Of a DNA stretch of 64,000 nucleotides, positions 49,923-58,181 are shown in pieces. Origin of the DNA: Metabacillus litoralis (lineage in GTDB: Bacteria > Bacillota > Bacilli > Bacillales > Bacillaceae); NCBI RefSeq assembly GCF_003667825.1, contig NZ_CP033043.1, positions 3,412,001-3,476,000 of the forward strand, in the 5' to 3' direction. The translations under genes were made by a program, and so were the position numbers. Below the pieces are notes generated by a model, which saw only the letters and a list, made by a program, of their open reading frames with translations, made no database searches and was not told the DNA's origin. Every line of letters begins with the position of its first letter. Position 1 is the stretch's first letter.

Positions 49923-51302
49923 TTACTCATCTTCATCTTCTTCTTCTTCTTCATCTTCTTCATCTTCTTGTTCTTTCTTTTTACGCTCTTCTGCTTTTTT
50001 ACGTGCTTCTTCTTGCTTCTTTAACTCTTCTCGCTCACGTTCTTCCGCTTTCTTACGTGCTTCTTCTTGCTTCTTTAACTCTTCTCGCTCACGTTCTTCT
50101 GCTTTCTTACGTGCTTCTTCTTGCTTCTTCAGCTCTTCTCGCTCACGTTCTTCCGCCTTCTTACGTGCTTCTTCTTGCTTCTTCAACGCTTCTCGCTCAC
50201 GTTCTTCCGCTTTCTCACGTGCTTCTTCTTGCTTCTTCAGCTCTTCTCGTTTTTGTTCTTCCACTTTACTCTCAAGCTCTTTACTAGAAGACTTTTCTTT
50301 TTCCTCTTCTTCGTTATCTTCTTCTACAGATACCTGTTTACTTTCATTTTCTATCTCCGTAGTCTTTTCTTCGATTTCTTCATCAATCTCTTCTATCATT
50401 TCTTCTGTTTCTTCAACAACATCCTTGCTTAGTTCTGCAAGCTCTTTGTTATACTCTTCTTCATCAATTTCTCCAGAAGAAAGCTTTTCTTCTAACTCAA
50501 CTATATCTTCAGTCATTTCAAGCTCTTTCTTCTCTAGCTCAGCTAATTTTTTGTTTATTTTTTCCTCTAACTTTTCCTGTGCCTTTACAATATTTTTCTG
50601 AAGTGCCTCTTTAGCCTTTGGGTTTTCTATCTTTTCTATTGCAGCCTTTAAGGCAATAATGTTTGCTGATAGTTTTTCTTCTAGTTCAGCACGAAGAGAA
50701 TCTGCCGTTCCATCTTCCTCAACAGTTGTTTCAGCTGATGGCTCCTCATCAACAGAGTCTGTTTGAGTTTCTTCTTGTTCTTCATTTTCAGTCGTTTCAT
50801 ATTTTGCTAATGCAGATTCTTGTTGCTCGATCGCTTTTTGAAGAACCTCATTGGCTGCTTCCTCTTCACCCTTCGCAATTAAAGCTAACGCCTCTTTAAT
50901 CCGTTCTTCTGCAAAGCTAGCAAGCAATGATGCTTCCTTCTCTTCATCTAATGTAAAAGCCAATTGAACATTTTCTAATAGTTTTTTAGTAAAATAGAAG
51001 AAATCACCCGGAAGTAGCGATGGTGTACTCGTTTCCAATTCTAATTCGTCTGTTTCTACTGCTTCCTGGTCTACTGCTTCAGTTTCACCTTCTGTTTCTA
51101 CTGCTTCCTCGTTTACCGCTTCAGTCTCATCTCCAGATTCCACTGTTTCCACATTCTGTTCAGAAGTTTGTTCTACTTGTTCAGTTGCTTCCTCTTCTAC
51201 TGGACCATCTGTTTCTGCAAATGCAGGTCCTGTTCCTAGAGTAAACGCTAGTGCTGAAACCAAAACACTTGTTGATAAAACATTTCGAATACTTGTCAAC
51301 AT
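49923..51302 (-). CDS. Secreted coiled-coil repeat protein with DUF5667-like domain, behind a c-di-GMP riboswitch
   Basis: 459 residues. Signal peptide ending GPAFA/E near residue 29, an acidic spacer (30-92), a DUF5667-like helical domain (about 95-165, LLPGDFFYFTKKLLENVQLA), then an acidic/basic coiled coil. Residues 356-445 are five 18-residue repeats (KKQEEARKKAEEREREEL), followed by an all Asp/Glu tail. No LPXTG, transmembrane anchor or wall-binding domain is seen. Function unknown. The riboswitch ties it to c-di-GMP, hinting at a matrix or surface role. Confidence 0.85.
   Translation of the reverse strand: MLTSIRNVLSTSVLVSALAFTLGTGPAFAETDGPVEEEATEQVEQTSEQNVETVESGDETEAVNEEAVETEGETEAVDQEAVETDELELETSTPSLLPGDFFYFTKKLLENVQLAFTLDEEKEASLLASFAEERIKEALALIAKGEEEAANEVLQKAIEQQESALAKYETTENEEQEETQTDSVDEEPSAETTVEEDGTADSLRAELEEKLSANIIALKAAIEKIENPKAKEALQKNIVKAQEKLEEKINKKLAELEKKELEMTEDIVELEEKLSSGEIDEEEYNKELAELSKDVVEETEEMIEEIDEEIEEKTTEIENESKQVSVEEDNEEEEKEKSSSKELESKVEEQKREELKKQEEAREKAEEREREALKKQEEARKKAEEREREELKKQEEARKKAEEREREELKKQEEARKKAEEREREELKKQEEARKKAEERKKKEQEDEEDEEEEEDEDE
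49968..50237 (-). repeat. Coding tandem repeat, 54-bp period x 5
   Basis: Encodes five 18-residue units in frame. Copies are nearly identical at the DNA level, so copy number is likely to vary between strains. Confidence 0.92.
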
Positions 51303-51361
51303 AAAAAACCCTCCAAATATAGTAATTAGGAAGGATTAAGAAGCAACTCATATGAGTTCAT

Positions 51362-51452
51362 TCTCCATCCTTCAGCAATCCAGCCACCATAGATTTCTCC
51401 TTAGGTCTGTGACTTTGCGTCTCCATTTTTCAATGGATTTGCCTTTTTCAAA
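51362..51452 (-). promoter_or_regulatory. Cyclic di-GMP-I (GEMM-I) riboswitch upstream of the secreted repeat protein
   Basis: Minus-strand order: AAAGGCAAATCC, loop TTGAAAAA, GACGCAAAGTCACAG, ACCTAAGG, CTATGGTGGCTGG. The aptamer is 60 nt upstream of ATG 51302. Between them, AACTCATATGAGTT is a palindrome. GAAGGAT in the aptamer's 3' end can pair with ATCCTTC just before the GGAGGG ribosome site. No clear U-tract terminator is present, so control may be translational or by antitermination. Confidence 0.92.
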
Positions 51453-51597
51453 TGAAGAACTTACAAAGTTCGACATTTTCTAGTTTAACTATACCATGTG
51501 AAATACATTGAATATAGTTTTAATTTCTTCCAATCGTTTCTTTAGAAGGAATTAATTACGCACGAAAAACCCGTCAATAAATATCGAAGGGCTTTTG

Positions 51598-52425
51598 TTA
51601 GCTTGTTGTATATTCGATCTTAGAATCCGCTAGATTTCCTATAATGAATTCTGCAGCTTCCTCTATTGCCTTACAAGAAAGATTTATTATTGAACAACCT
51701 ACTTTTCCCATAATGTCTTCAGCATATTGTAATTCTTCCTGAATCCGTTCAATTTTTGCATAACTTGAGTCCGAAGATAACCCTAAATGCTTCAATCTTT
51801 CTACCCTTATTTCTCTTAGTTTCTCGGCTGACATCGTTAACCCGAAGCATTTTCCTTTTGATAGCTTAAAAAGTTCTTCAGGAGGAGAAACCTCAGGGAC
51901 TAATGGGATATTTGCTACCTTAACCATTTTATGAGCCAAATACATCGACAATGGTGTCTTTAAAGTTCTTGAAACACCGATGAGAACGATATCCGCCTCC
52001 TTGATTCCACGCATATCCTTTCCATCGTCATATTGCACAGCAAATTCAATGGCTTCAATTCTACGAAAATAGGAGTTATCAGGTCCTTCTATTATACTTG
52101 GTTTTTGTACTGGTTGTTTATTAAGCTTATTTGCAAAGGTCTCCAATAGTGGACCAATTAAGTCAATCACCGTAACGTCTTCTTCATTCGCTTTATGATC
52201 AAAATGCTTTTTTAATAGCGGAGTAAAGAGTGCATAGGCAATGATAGAGTTGCTTAGCTTCGCGAGAGCAATCAGATCATTTATTTCTTCCTTATTTTCT
52301 ATATAGGAGATTGTTTTAATGGTAACCTCTGTTCCGATAAATTGGGCAGCAACAGTTTTGACCAACAGCTCTGCTGTATCACCCAGTGAATCAGATAGAA
52401 CATAGACAATGTCTTTTTCATTCAC
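51598..52425 (-). CDS. PEP synthase / pyruvate phosphate dikinase regulatory protein (DUF299)
   Basis: Bifunctional ADP-dependent kinase and Pi-dependent pyrophosphorylase that switches PEP synthase or PPDK off and on. 275 residues. The P-loop-like motif is GVSRTLKTPLSMYLA (about 150-164), and the N-terminal VLSDSLGDTAE is typical. B. subtilis YqfL is the relative. Start is GTG 52425. A weak terminator (AGCCC/GGGTTTTT) lies near 51568. The location beside an HPr gene and a PTS operon suggests a PEP-balance role; this is inference. Confidence 0.88.
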   Translation of the reverse strand: MNEKDIVYVLSDSLGDTAELLVKTVAAQFIGTEVTIKTISYIENKEEINDLIALAKLSNSIIAYALFTPLLKKHFDHKANEEDVTVIDLIGPLLETFANKLNKQPVQKPSIIEGPDNSYFRRIEAIEFAVQYDDGKDMRGIKEADIVLIGVSRTLKTPLSMYLAHKMVKVANIPLVPEVSPPEELFKLSKGKCFGLTMSAEKLREIRVERLKHLGLSSDSSYAKIERIQEELQYAEDIMGKVGCSIINLSCKAIEEAAEFIIGNLADSKIEYTTS

Positions 52426-52603
52426 TTAAAATCACCTATTCTTTGAACTTATTATCTTCTGAAACATTAGCACATTCATCATGCCTAAGGTAATATACTG
52501 CTTACTCATACTCCTGAAAACTTCATGATTTATTTAGTAAAATCTACTATTCTGTTAACGATACTTGAAATCTTTGAAATCGACAAAACTCTACAAATAT
52601 CGG

Positions 52604-52619
52604 GTAGTGACAGGCACCA
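52604..52619 (-). repeat. Second copy of the TGGTGCCTGTCAC motif
   Basis: Inverted copy (GTGACAGGCACCA on the plus strand) just after the HPr-gene stop; compare 41499-41514. Confidence 0.6.
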
Positions 52620-52623
52620 AAAA

Positions 52624-52890
52624 CTACTTCGCTAACCCCTGAGTCTTCAACGTTTCTTCAAGAGTAGAGATTACTTCTGATTCGTCTTCGCCGTTGGCAA
52701 TAATTTTTATTGTTGCGCCTGATGGGATTCCGAGTGACATGACACCCATTATAGATTTTAGGTTTACTTGTTTTTCTTTGTATTCTAGCATAACCTCTGA
52801 CTTGAATTTTGTTGCTGCACCAACTAGGGCTGTTGACGGACGTGCGTGAATACCTGCTTCATCAATGATTGTATACGTTTTTTCTACCAT
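52624..52890 (-). CDS. HPr-type PTS phosphocarrier protein (likely paralogue)
   Basis: 88 residues with both HPr sites: His15 in EAGIHARPST and Ser46 in NLKSIMGVMSLG. His15 rules out Crh, which has Gln there. The general HPr gene normally sits beside ptsI; here there is no ptsI, and the gene follows the glucitol-type PTS operon. A dedicated or extra HPr is therefore likely. It could be the cell's only HPr if ptsI is elsewhere. GGAGG lies 7 nt before ATG 52890. Confidence 0.88.
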   Translation of the reverse strand: MVEKTYTIIDEAGIHARPSTALVGAATKFKSEVMLEYKEKQVNLKSIMGVMSLGIPSGATIKIIANGEDESEVISTLEETLKTQGLAK

Positions 52891-52941
52891 GTTAAATCCT
52901 CCATTAGCTTGTTTTTTCTAAATTTTATACATAATAAATAA

Positions 52942-52971
52942 TGGGACGATCTACCGAAATATTTCGTCCCA
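52942..52971 (-). terminator. Hairpin between the SorC-type regulator and the HPr gene
   Basis: Minus-strand arms TGGGACGA and TCGTCCCA, loop of 14 nt, with only a weak T-rich tail. It may reduce read-through into the HPr gene. Confidence 0.55.
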
Positions 52972-52983
52972 ATCGCTACATAT

Positions 52984-53922
52984 TTAATCTAATAGTGCTT
53001 TTGCTGTTTGTTCATCTGTTATTAACACATGAACAAGCTTGCCTTCCAAAGCAGCTCTAATCGATTTTACCTTCTCTAGACCACAAGCTACGCCAACAAC
53101 AAGAGGTATTTCTCTTAGTTTTTCTAATTCTAATGAAATCACTCGTTCGTTCCAAGAGCTGCTTGATGGTTTTCCTTCTTTGTTAATAAAGTTGTAGCAA
53201 ATATCGCCTACCACATCTGTATCATCAAAATACTCGGTTTGCTCTTGACCTAAATACGAATGAACCATCGTTGAATGCTCAGGTGTAGCTCCAATCCCTA
53301 CGATGGCAATATTAGACTTTTCACCCATCGTAAAAATTTCTTGAATGGATGTTTGTCTCATGAAAATGTCACGGGCTTCTTTAGAATCAACCATAACCGG
53401 GGCATGCAAAAGTCTGTATTGAGCTTGTAGGCTTTCTGCAAACTTTGCCACAATATGATTAGCGTGGATATCCACTCGCTCATTTCCCATTCCACCTACG
53501 ATTGGTACAAATGTAACAGATGGAAAATGCTGATTTGTTGGAAGCGCTTTAGCCACCTCATGTAAAGTGGTTCCTGAAGAGATTCCAATTGTCTGACCAT
53601 CACGAATCACTCTTAACAGATATTTACTAGCCGCAGCACCGAGACGGCTTTTGGAAGATTCATTCCCTAGATTCGGCACACATACTACTTCACGTAACCC
53701 GTACATGCGCTCGATCTTTCCTTCCAGCTGTCTGAAAGGATGAATCGTTTCATCATGAATGATAATTTCTACAATTCCTAGCTCTCTTGCTTTTGCAAGG
53801 TATTTTGAGATCAATGAGCGGCTAACCCCAATCTCATCAGCAATTTGAGATTGGGTCGCTCCTTCCTCGTAATACATGTGAGCCACTTTTACAAGTAATC
53901 TTCTATCTTCAAAAAAGGACAA
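52984..53922 (-). CDS. SorC-family sugar-binding transcriptional regulator
   Basis: 312 residues. N-terminal HTH (EGATQSQIADEIGVSRSLISKYL, about 20-42), then a SorC-type effector domain like NagB/RpiA (GISSGTTLHEVAKAL, VPIVGGMGN, GIGATPE). It probably senses a phosphorylated polyol and controls this operon. Start is TTG 53922 with AAGGGGG upstream. Last gene of the PTS operon. Confidence 0.9.
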   Translation of the reverse strand: MSFFEDRRLLVKVAHMYYEEGATQSQIADEIGVSRSLISKYLAKARELGIVEIIIHDETIHPFRQLEGKIERMYGLREVVCVPNLGNESSKSRLGAAASKYLLRVIRDGQTIGISSGTTLHEVAKALPTNQHFPSVTFVPIVGGMGNERVDIHANHIVAKFAESLQAQYRLLHAPVMVDSKEARDIFMRQTSIQEIFTMGEKSNIAIVGIGATPEHSTMVHSYLGQEQTEYFDDTDVVGDICYNFINKEGKPSSSSWNERVISLELEKLREIPLVVGVACGLEKVKSIRAALEGKLVHVLITDEQTAKALLD

Positions 53923-53943
53923 AAACTTTACCCCCTTGCTACA

Positions 53944-54303
53944 TTACCCCTTGAATTCAATAACGCTTCCATCTTTGAACTGAGGAAGTTTAAAAGGGCT
54001 TGCGAAAACTGCACCCGGAAGAACCTCTTCATTTGGCTCTGAAAAATAGATGGAAATATGACCAAGCTCTTTTAAGTTATTGTTTGCAGCAGAACCAACT
54101 GCTGTGATTGTAAATTCTTCATCATCTACTTGGAACGTTCCACCAACTGTAATTGGTTCAGCAGAACTATTTCCTTCAAGTTCATGAATAATAGACACTT
54201 CTTTTAGCTCTTGTGGTGCTTGTGGACCAAATAAAATACAAACTTTATCTTCTTCAAATGATAAGGCTAATGCTCCAACTTCTTTTACGATACTTTTATA
54301 CAC
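53944..54303 (-). CDS. srlB: Glucitol/sorbitol-type PTS enzyme IIA
   Basis: 119-residue phosphocarrier of the Gut family, which transfers phosphate from HPr to the IIB domain. The likely phospho-His is in SIIHELEG (about residue 40). Start is GTG 54303 with GAGGGA upstream. Confidence 0.88.
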   Translation of the reverse strand: MYKSIVKEVGALALSFEEDKVCILFGPQAPQELKEVSIIHELEGNSSAEPITVGGTFQVDDEEFTITAVGSAANNNLKELGHISIYFSEPNEEVLPGAVFASPFKLPQFKDGSVIEFKG

Positions 54304-54345
54304 AGAGATCCCTCCACTATTCTAGTTAATTTCGATACTTTTAGT

Positions 54346-55362
54346 TTACTCATACATTCCAAAACTAGCAACATAAGCGATTACAACTGCTAAAACTCCT
54401 GTAATTAAACGGCTGTATAATACCGCAGGAACACCATATTGAACGGTTTCAGGCTTTGCTTCACCAAGTGATAACCCAACTGGTACGAAGTCAGCACCTA
54501 CTTGACCATTGATTGCAAATAACGCAGGTAACGCAAACTGTGGTGGAATATTACCAGCAGCAATTTGTGTACCGATTAAAACCCCAATAACTTGGGCGAT
54601 AACGGCACCAGGTCCAAGAACTGGTGATAGAAATGGCAATGTACAAATGATCACGATGATAATTAATCCCCAAAGTGAACCAGCAAGTGGCGTCATCAAG
54701 TTAGCAATCACATCACCGATTCCAGTGTAGTTAATAATCCCAATTAACATACTAACAAATGCCATGAAAGGAATGATATTTTTAATCAGCATGTCAATTG
54801 AATCACGGCCTGCTTGATAGAAAGTTCCTGTTACTTTTCCAATTCCTCTTGAAAATCTCATTAAGAAATTGTCGTTACTTTCACGATTTTCTTGCTTTAA
54901 TTTTTCATAGTTTTCTTTAAAGCTTTCTTTATCACTAGTATCAAACTTTGCTTCTGCTGCTGCGCTTTCTTGACCTGCAGCAACCTCAGATTCATCTGCT
55001 ACTTTAATTTCTTTCTCAGTTACACCCGATACAAAGATATCTTCTTTAATATGTTTAGCAAGCGGACCTGAAGGAGACGATGCTAGAATATCAACTGTTG
55101 GAATACGCTTCATTGGGTAAAGACCAATTCTTGCTGTTCCACCACAGTCAATAATAACACACATCATTTCATCCTCTGGAACTGAGTTTTTAAATCCGTC
55201 TACAGCTTCTGTTCCAGATAATTCTGCTATTCTCTTTGCAACAGGGTGAATGCCTCCCCCTGTTATTGAAACAACCTTTACTTTTTTTCCTTGTGGCTCA
55301 ATGCGAAGACCAGTTCCCCAACCGCCTGGACCTTTATCAACAAAAACAGCTCGTTGTGACAT
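54346..55362 (-). CDS. srlE: Glucitol/sorbitol-type PTS enzyme IIB-IIC (SrlE)
   Basis: 338 residues. The N-terminal IIB domain (about 1-115) has GPGGWGTGLRI and a probable phospho-Cys in VIIDCGGTARIGLYP. A Glu/Ala/Lys-rich linker (120-165) leads to a membrane domain (about 185-335) with IINYTGIGD and ALPALFAINGQVGADFVPVG. Together with srlA it forms the split permease typical of the Gut PTS. Confidence 0.9.
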   Translation of the reverse strand: MSQRAVFVDKGPGGWGTGLRIEPQGKKVKVVSITGGGIHPVAKRIAELSGTEAVDGFKNSVPEDEMMCVIIDCGGTARIGLYPMKRIPTVDILASSPSGPLAKHIKEDIFVSGVTEKEIKVADESEVAAGQESAAAEAKFDTSDKESFKENYEKLKQENRESNDNFLMRFSRGIGKVTGTFYQAGRDSIDMLIKNIIPFMAFVSMLIGIINYTGIGDVIANLMTPLAGSLWGLIIIVIICTLPFLSPVLGPGAVIAQVIGVLIGTQIAAGNIPPQFALPALFAINGQVGADFVPVGLSLGEAKPETVQYGVPAVLYSRLITGVLAVVIAYVASFGMYE

Positions 55363-55380
55363 GATGTAAACTCCCCTCTC

Positions 55381-55908
55381 TTAAGAATTCGCTTCCATTT
55401 TTCTGGCAAGATATTTTGTAATAAGCTCTGTAATCACACCGCGCATGAGTATAATGACGATACCTACTAAGAAATAGCGAACAGCTAGCTCTGACATAGA
55501 ATAACCAGCCTGTGCAAGACCGTTTGCAATTCCTAAATAAACAAACAGCTCCCCTGCATTTGCATATGGAAATAGTGCTGTTACAGGATGTAAAAATGAA
55601 ACTAATGAATCATAAAACGCTGGTTTTTGTTTTTCTGGTAAAAATCGCCCAAATGTATAGGCCATCGGATTTGTTAGTAATAAGATCGATAAAATCGGCA
55701 TTAATGTATAACGTAAAATTGTATATTTTGCCGCAAACTGAATGGCTTTGTTTACGCGTTCTTCTCCAACAAATTTAATCATTGCATAAGTGAATGTTAA
55801 TAAAACAACCAAGGTTGGGACAATCCCTGTTAATAACCCCATAAATGTTTCTCCACCGGCATCAAATAAACCGATAAAATGTTCTCCAAACCATTGAATC
55901 CATTCCAT
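55381..55908 (-). CDS. srlA: Glucitol/sorbitol-type PTS enzyme IIC (SrlA)
   Basis: About 175 residues, four or five hydrophobic helices, IIC2 subunit of the Gut-family permease (HFIGLFDAGGETFMGLLTGIV). An in-frame GTG at 55920 overlaps the AAGGAG site, so ATG 55908 is the probable start. It lies 18 nt from srlE. Confidence 0.88.
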   Translation of the reverse strand: MEWIQWFGEHFIGLFDAGGETFMGLLTGIVPTLVVLLTFTYAMIKFVGEERVNKAIQFAAKYTILRYTLMPILSILLLTNPMAYTFGRFLPEKQKPAFYDSLVSFLHPVTALFPYANAGELFVYLGIANGLAQAGYSMSELAVRYFLVGIVIILMRGVITELITKYLARKMEANS

Positions 55909-55929
55909 TACCTTAAGCACTCCTTCCTA

Positions 55930-56358
55930 TTAACCCATAGATATATTTTTCTTTGATATTGATAACAATGCACTCTCAGCAGCCTTTGCAAGAGCTGCAC
56001 TGATTGCAGGCATTTGTTTACGCTTTCTTTTCTTGTCTCCAGAATCAACTTGAACACTGTCCAGAACCGCACCTACATGTTGACCTTTATACATCTCCAA
56101 CTCTTTAAACTTAGATAGAACTGAAAAACCATTTACAATATAGCACTCTTGAATCATATATTCGTTATTTACAACGATCATCGCAATTGCACCAGGTCTG
56201 AACTGTCTTCTTTCCATACCTGAGAATAAATAATAGCCTTCTTTTTGTTTATAACGACTTATAATCTTATCCATACTTTTGCGATAATATCTTACTTGTA
56301 TAAACGTTAGTACATATTGAATCACTAATAAGCAGCAAAGAATAATGGCAATTTTCAT
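55930..56358 (-). CDS. gutM: GutM-type regulator / membrane-anchored activator
   Basis: 142 residues: one N-terminal membrane helix (IAIILCCLLVIQYVLTFIQV), then a soluble domain with RFRPGAIAMIVV-like strands, a GutM family trait. In E. coli GutM helps activate the sorbitol operon. Here it precedes srlA in the operon. Confidence 0.85.
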   Translation of the reverse strand: MKIAIILCCLLVIQYVLTFIQVRYYRKSMDKIISRYKQKEGYYLFSGMERRQFRPGAIAMIVVNNEYMIQECYIVNGFSVLSKFKELEMYKGQHVGAVLDSVQVDSGDKKRKRKQMPAISAALAKAAESALLSISKKNISMG

Positions 56359-56541
56359 AAGAAGTTAATCACTCCTATCTATTTAAGATCAATCTTTAGT
56401 TGTTGTTTTTTCATTAGATGGGTCGCTTCCCACAGGGTGTGTGGTGAACCTCCTCGGCGTACCTATGAGGCTCACCTATCTTAAAACGTTATGTTTTTAA
56501 GACATTCTCATTGCTCCCGCAGTAATCTAGTAACATCTTTA
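56359..56541. other. Intergenic hairpin region gutM - SAF gene
   Basis: Holds the inverted repeat GGTGAACCTC / GAGGCTCACC (about 56441-56475). The flanks (GGTCGCTTCCC, GCTCCCGCAG) resemble pieces of a dispersed Bacillus repeat (recalled). It interrupts the operon and could lower expression of the PTS genes relative to the first gene. Confidence 0.5.
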
Positions 56542-57795
56542 TTATTCAGTAGGAAACAGGCGATCTTGAAGTGATCTTAACTTCCAAACAGTTGTAGAGT
56601 GGTCTAGTTCTACGTCTTCTTCTGTTAAGAATTGACCTTCTTTGATATCTTTCTTCGCCACTACATTTCCACTGATTAAACCAATTGGAATATGACCGTT
56701 ACGTTTTAGTTCTTGGTGTGTTTCAAGAACACCACGTACGCAATAACCACCGATACCATCTAATGCTTCACCAGCTTTGATATCTTTTTTCGCTACTGCC
56801 ACTGTATCAGAAATTGGTGCACCTAATGGATGAATAGATGAATCATGCTCTAATACCGCTTTCGCAATTGAAATTGGTGTTTCAAGGCTTGCTAAGTGAT
56901 ATGGACGATATAGAATATGGTGATCACGGTCGCCAACTTTCAATAAGTAGTTTAACTCATGTTGTACACCTTCATTTTGTCCTTTAACAATAACAAATAC
57001 CCCAGGAGCTAAACCATCTACATATTCAACTACACCATAGTTGTTTAAAACTCCGCCTCGTTCTTTAAGATCTAAATCGCTTACAACTGAATCAAGATCT
57101 CCTGCGATCCCGTGCATACCAACTACGTCTGGAACAAAGCCAATCGCATTTGATAATAAGTTCATTTCAGCCATTGTTTTTGTACCATCTTGGAATGCTG
57201 CTAGCATATGTGCAGACATTTTCTTTTGAGCTGCTTCTTCTTTAGCTGTATCAGGATTTGCTGTTACTTTTAATTTGTTGTTTTTCCCTTTACCTGCAAC
57301 AAGTACTTCCATACCCATTGTTTTCGCGAATTCAAAAAGCTCAACTGTTGCCGCTGGCTCATCGCCTGCAGACCCGCTGTAAACTAATCCAGCATTTTTA
57401 AATTGTTGATGCATGATTGAGCCAATTGTGATGTCCACTTCTACGTTTAATAGAACAAGATGCTTTTTCGCTACTAATGCTTCTAGAGAAATATTTGCTC
57501 CAACTTCTGGAATACCCGTCGCATCTACGATTACTTCTACATTTGGAGAGTGAATCACTTCTTTAAAATCATTTGTTACAACAATTTGTTCTTTTTTAGA
57601 AATTCGTGATAAATAAAAATCTTCTGCTCTTTTTGCTGCATCTAAGTTAATATCACTGATTCCCGCCACACTCATACCTGGGATTGTTGAAATTTGTGCA
57701 ATCATACCAAATCCCATTTGTCCTGCTCCGATTACTCCGACTCTAATTGGTTCGTTTGCTCTTTCTCTTTCAAGTAACTTCTGATAAATTGACAT
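56542..57795 (-). CDS. NAD(P)-binding oxidoreductase with C-terminal SAF domain
   Basis: 417 residues. N-terminal Rossmann fold (VGVIGAGQMGFGMIAQIS, about 19-36), a homoserine-dehydrogenase-like middle region (GSAGDEPAATVELFEF), and a C-terminal SAF domain (about 345-410, VAKKDIKAGEALDGIGG). It stands where sorbitol-6-phosphate dehydrogenase would be expected, but is unrelated to SrlD-type short-chain dehydrogenases. It is probably the first catabolic step on the imported phosphate ester. Substrate unknown. ATG 57795 follows GGGAGG. Confidence 0.8.
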   Translation of the reverse strand: MSIYQKLLERERANEPIRVGVIGAGQMGFGMIAQISTIPGMSVAGISDINLDAAKRAEDFYLSRISKKEQIVVTNDFKEVIHSPNVEVIVDATGIPEVGANISLEALVAKKHLVLLNVEVDITIGSIMHQQFKNAGLVYSGSAGDEPAATVELFEFAKTMGMEVLVAGKGKNNKLKVTANPDTAKEEAAQKKMSAHMLAAFQDGTKTMAEMNLLSNAIGFVPDVVGMHGIAGDLDSVVSDLDLKERGGVLNNYGVVEYVDGLAPGVFVIVKGQNEGVQHELNYLLKVGDRDHHILYRPYHLASLETPISIAKAVLEHDSSIHPLGAPISDTVAVAKKDIKAGEALDGIGGYCVRGVLETHQELKRNGHIPIGLISGNVVAKKDIKEGQFLTEEDVELDHSTTVWKLRSLQDRLFPTE

Positions 57796-58181
57796 GTTCT
57801 GTATCCTCCCTAATATGTTTCAAGTATTTTTTGATTCTCTTAATCTTGCAACTACACATTCATGTAGGCGTTTACTTTCAATGCCTACCAAATCAGCAAG
57901 GTAGCTCTAACATAGCAGCCGTTTAAAATGTTTTTCAATGTGACAAATTCTCTTTTTAACTATCAAAGTATCATTTATATAACATATGTTTTATTTTCGT
58001 GTCATATGACACGATAGTTAACATTTGTTAATTGGTATGGGTTTATTGTAAAATGGATTGTAAGGGTTGTCAATAATAAATTAAAATATGTTTAAGGTCA
58101 TTTTAAGCTTTTCAGAATTTTTTGTTGGATTAGATCCGTAATAATGACCACAACCAAGCACTTATAGAAAGGTTGATAATA
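57796..58181. other. Divergent regulatory region of the polyol-PTS operon and Nudix gene
   Basis: Holds, from the operon outward: two mutually exclusive short stems (GTAGGC/GCCTAC at 57864-57888 and CTACC/GGTAG at 57885-57904), then three palindromes listed separately, and the Nudix leader. No gene seen. Confidence 0.6.
57981..58031. promoter_or_regulatory. Cluster of three palindromic operators
   Basis: AACATATGTT (57981-57990), CGTGTCATATGACACG (57998-58013, perfect 16 bp) and TTAACATTTGTTAA (58018-58031, 5-bp arms). The middle one is the strongest. They are likely binding sites for the SorC-type regulator of this operon, but the Nudix gene could share them. Confidence 0.7.

Noticed and set aside
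49901..50432. Leucine-rich plus-strand frames opposite the secreted repeat protein
   Set aside because: Antisense shadow of Glu/Lys codons (GAG, AAG, GAA read as CTC, CTT, TTC); the minus-strand gene has signal peptide, ribosome site and riboswitch.
57864..57904. Known riboswitch upstream of the SAF-domain gene
   Set aside because: Short alternative stems exist, but no conserved core of any riboswitch class I know, and no U-tract terminator.
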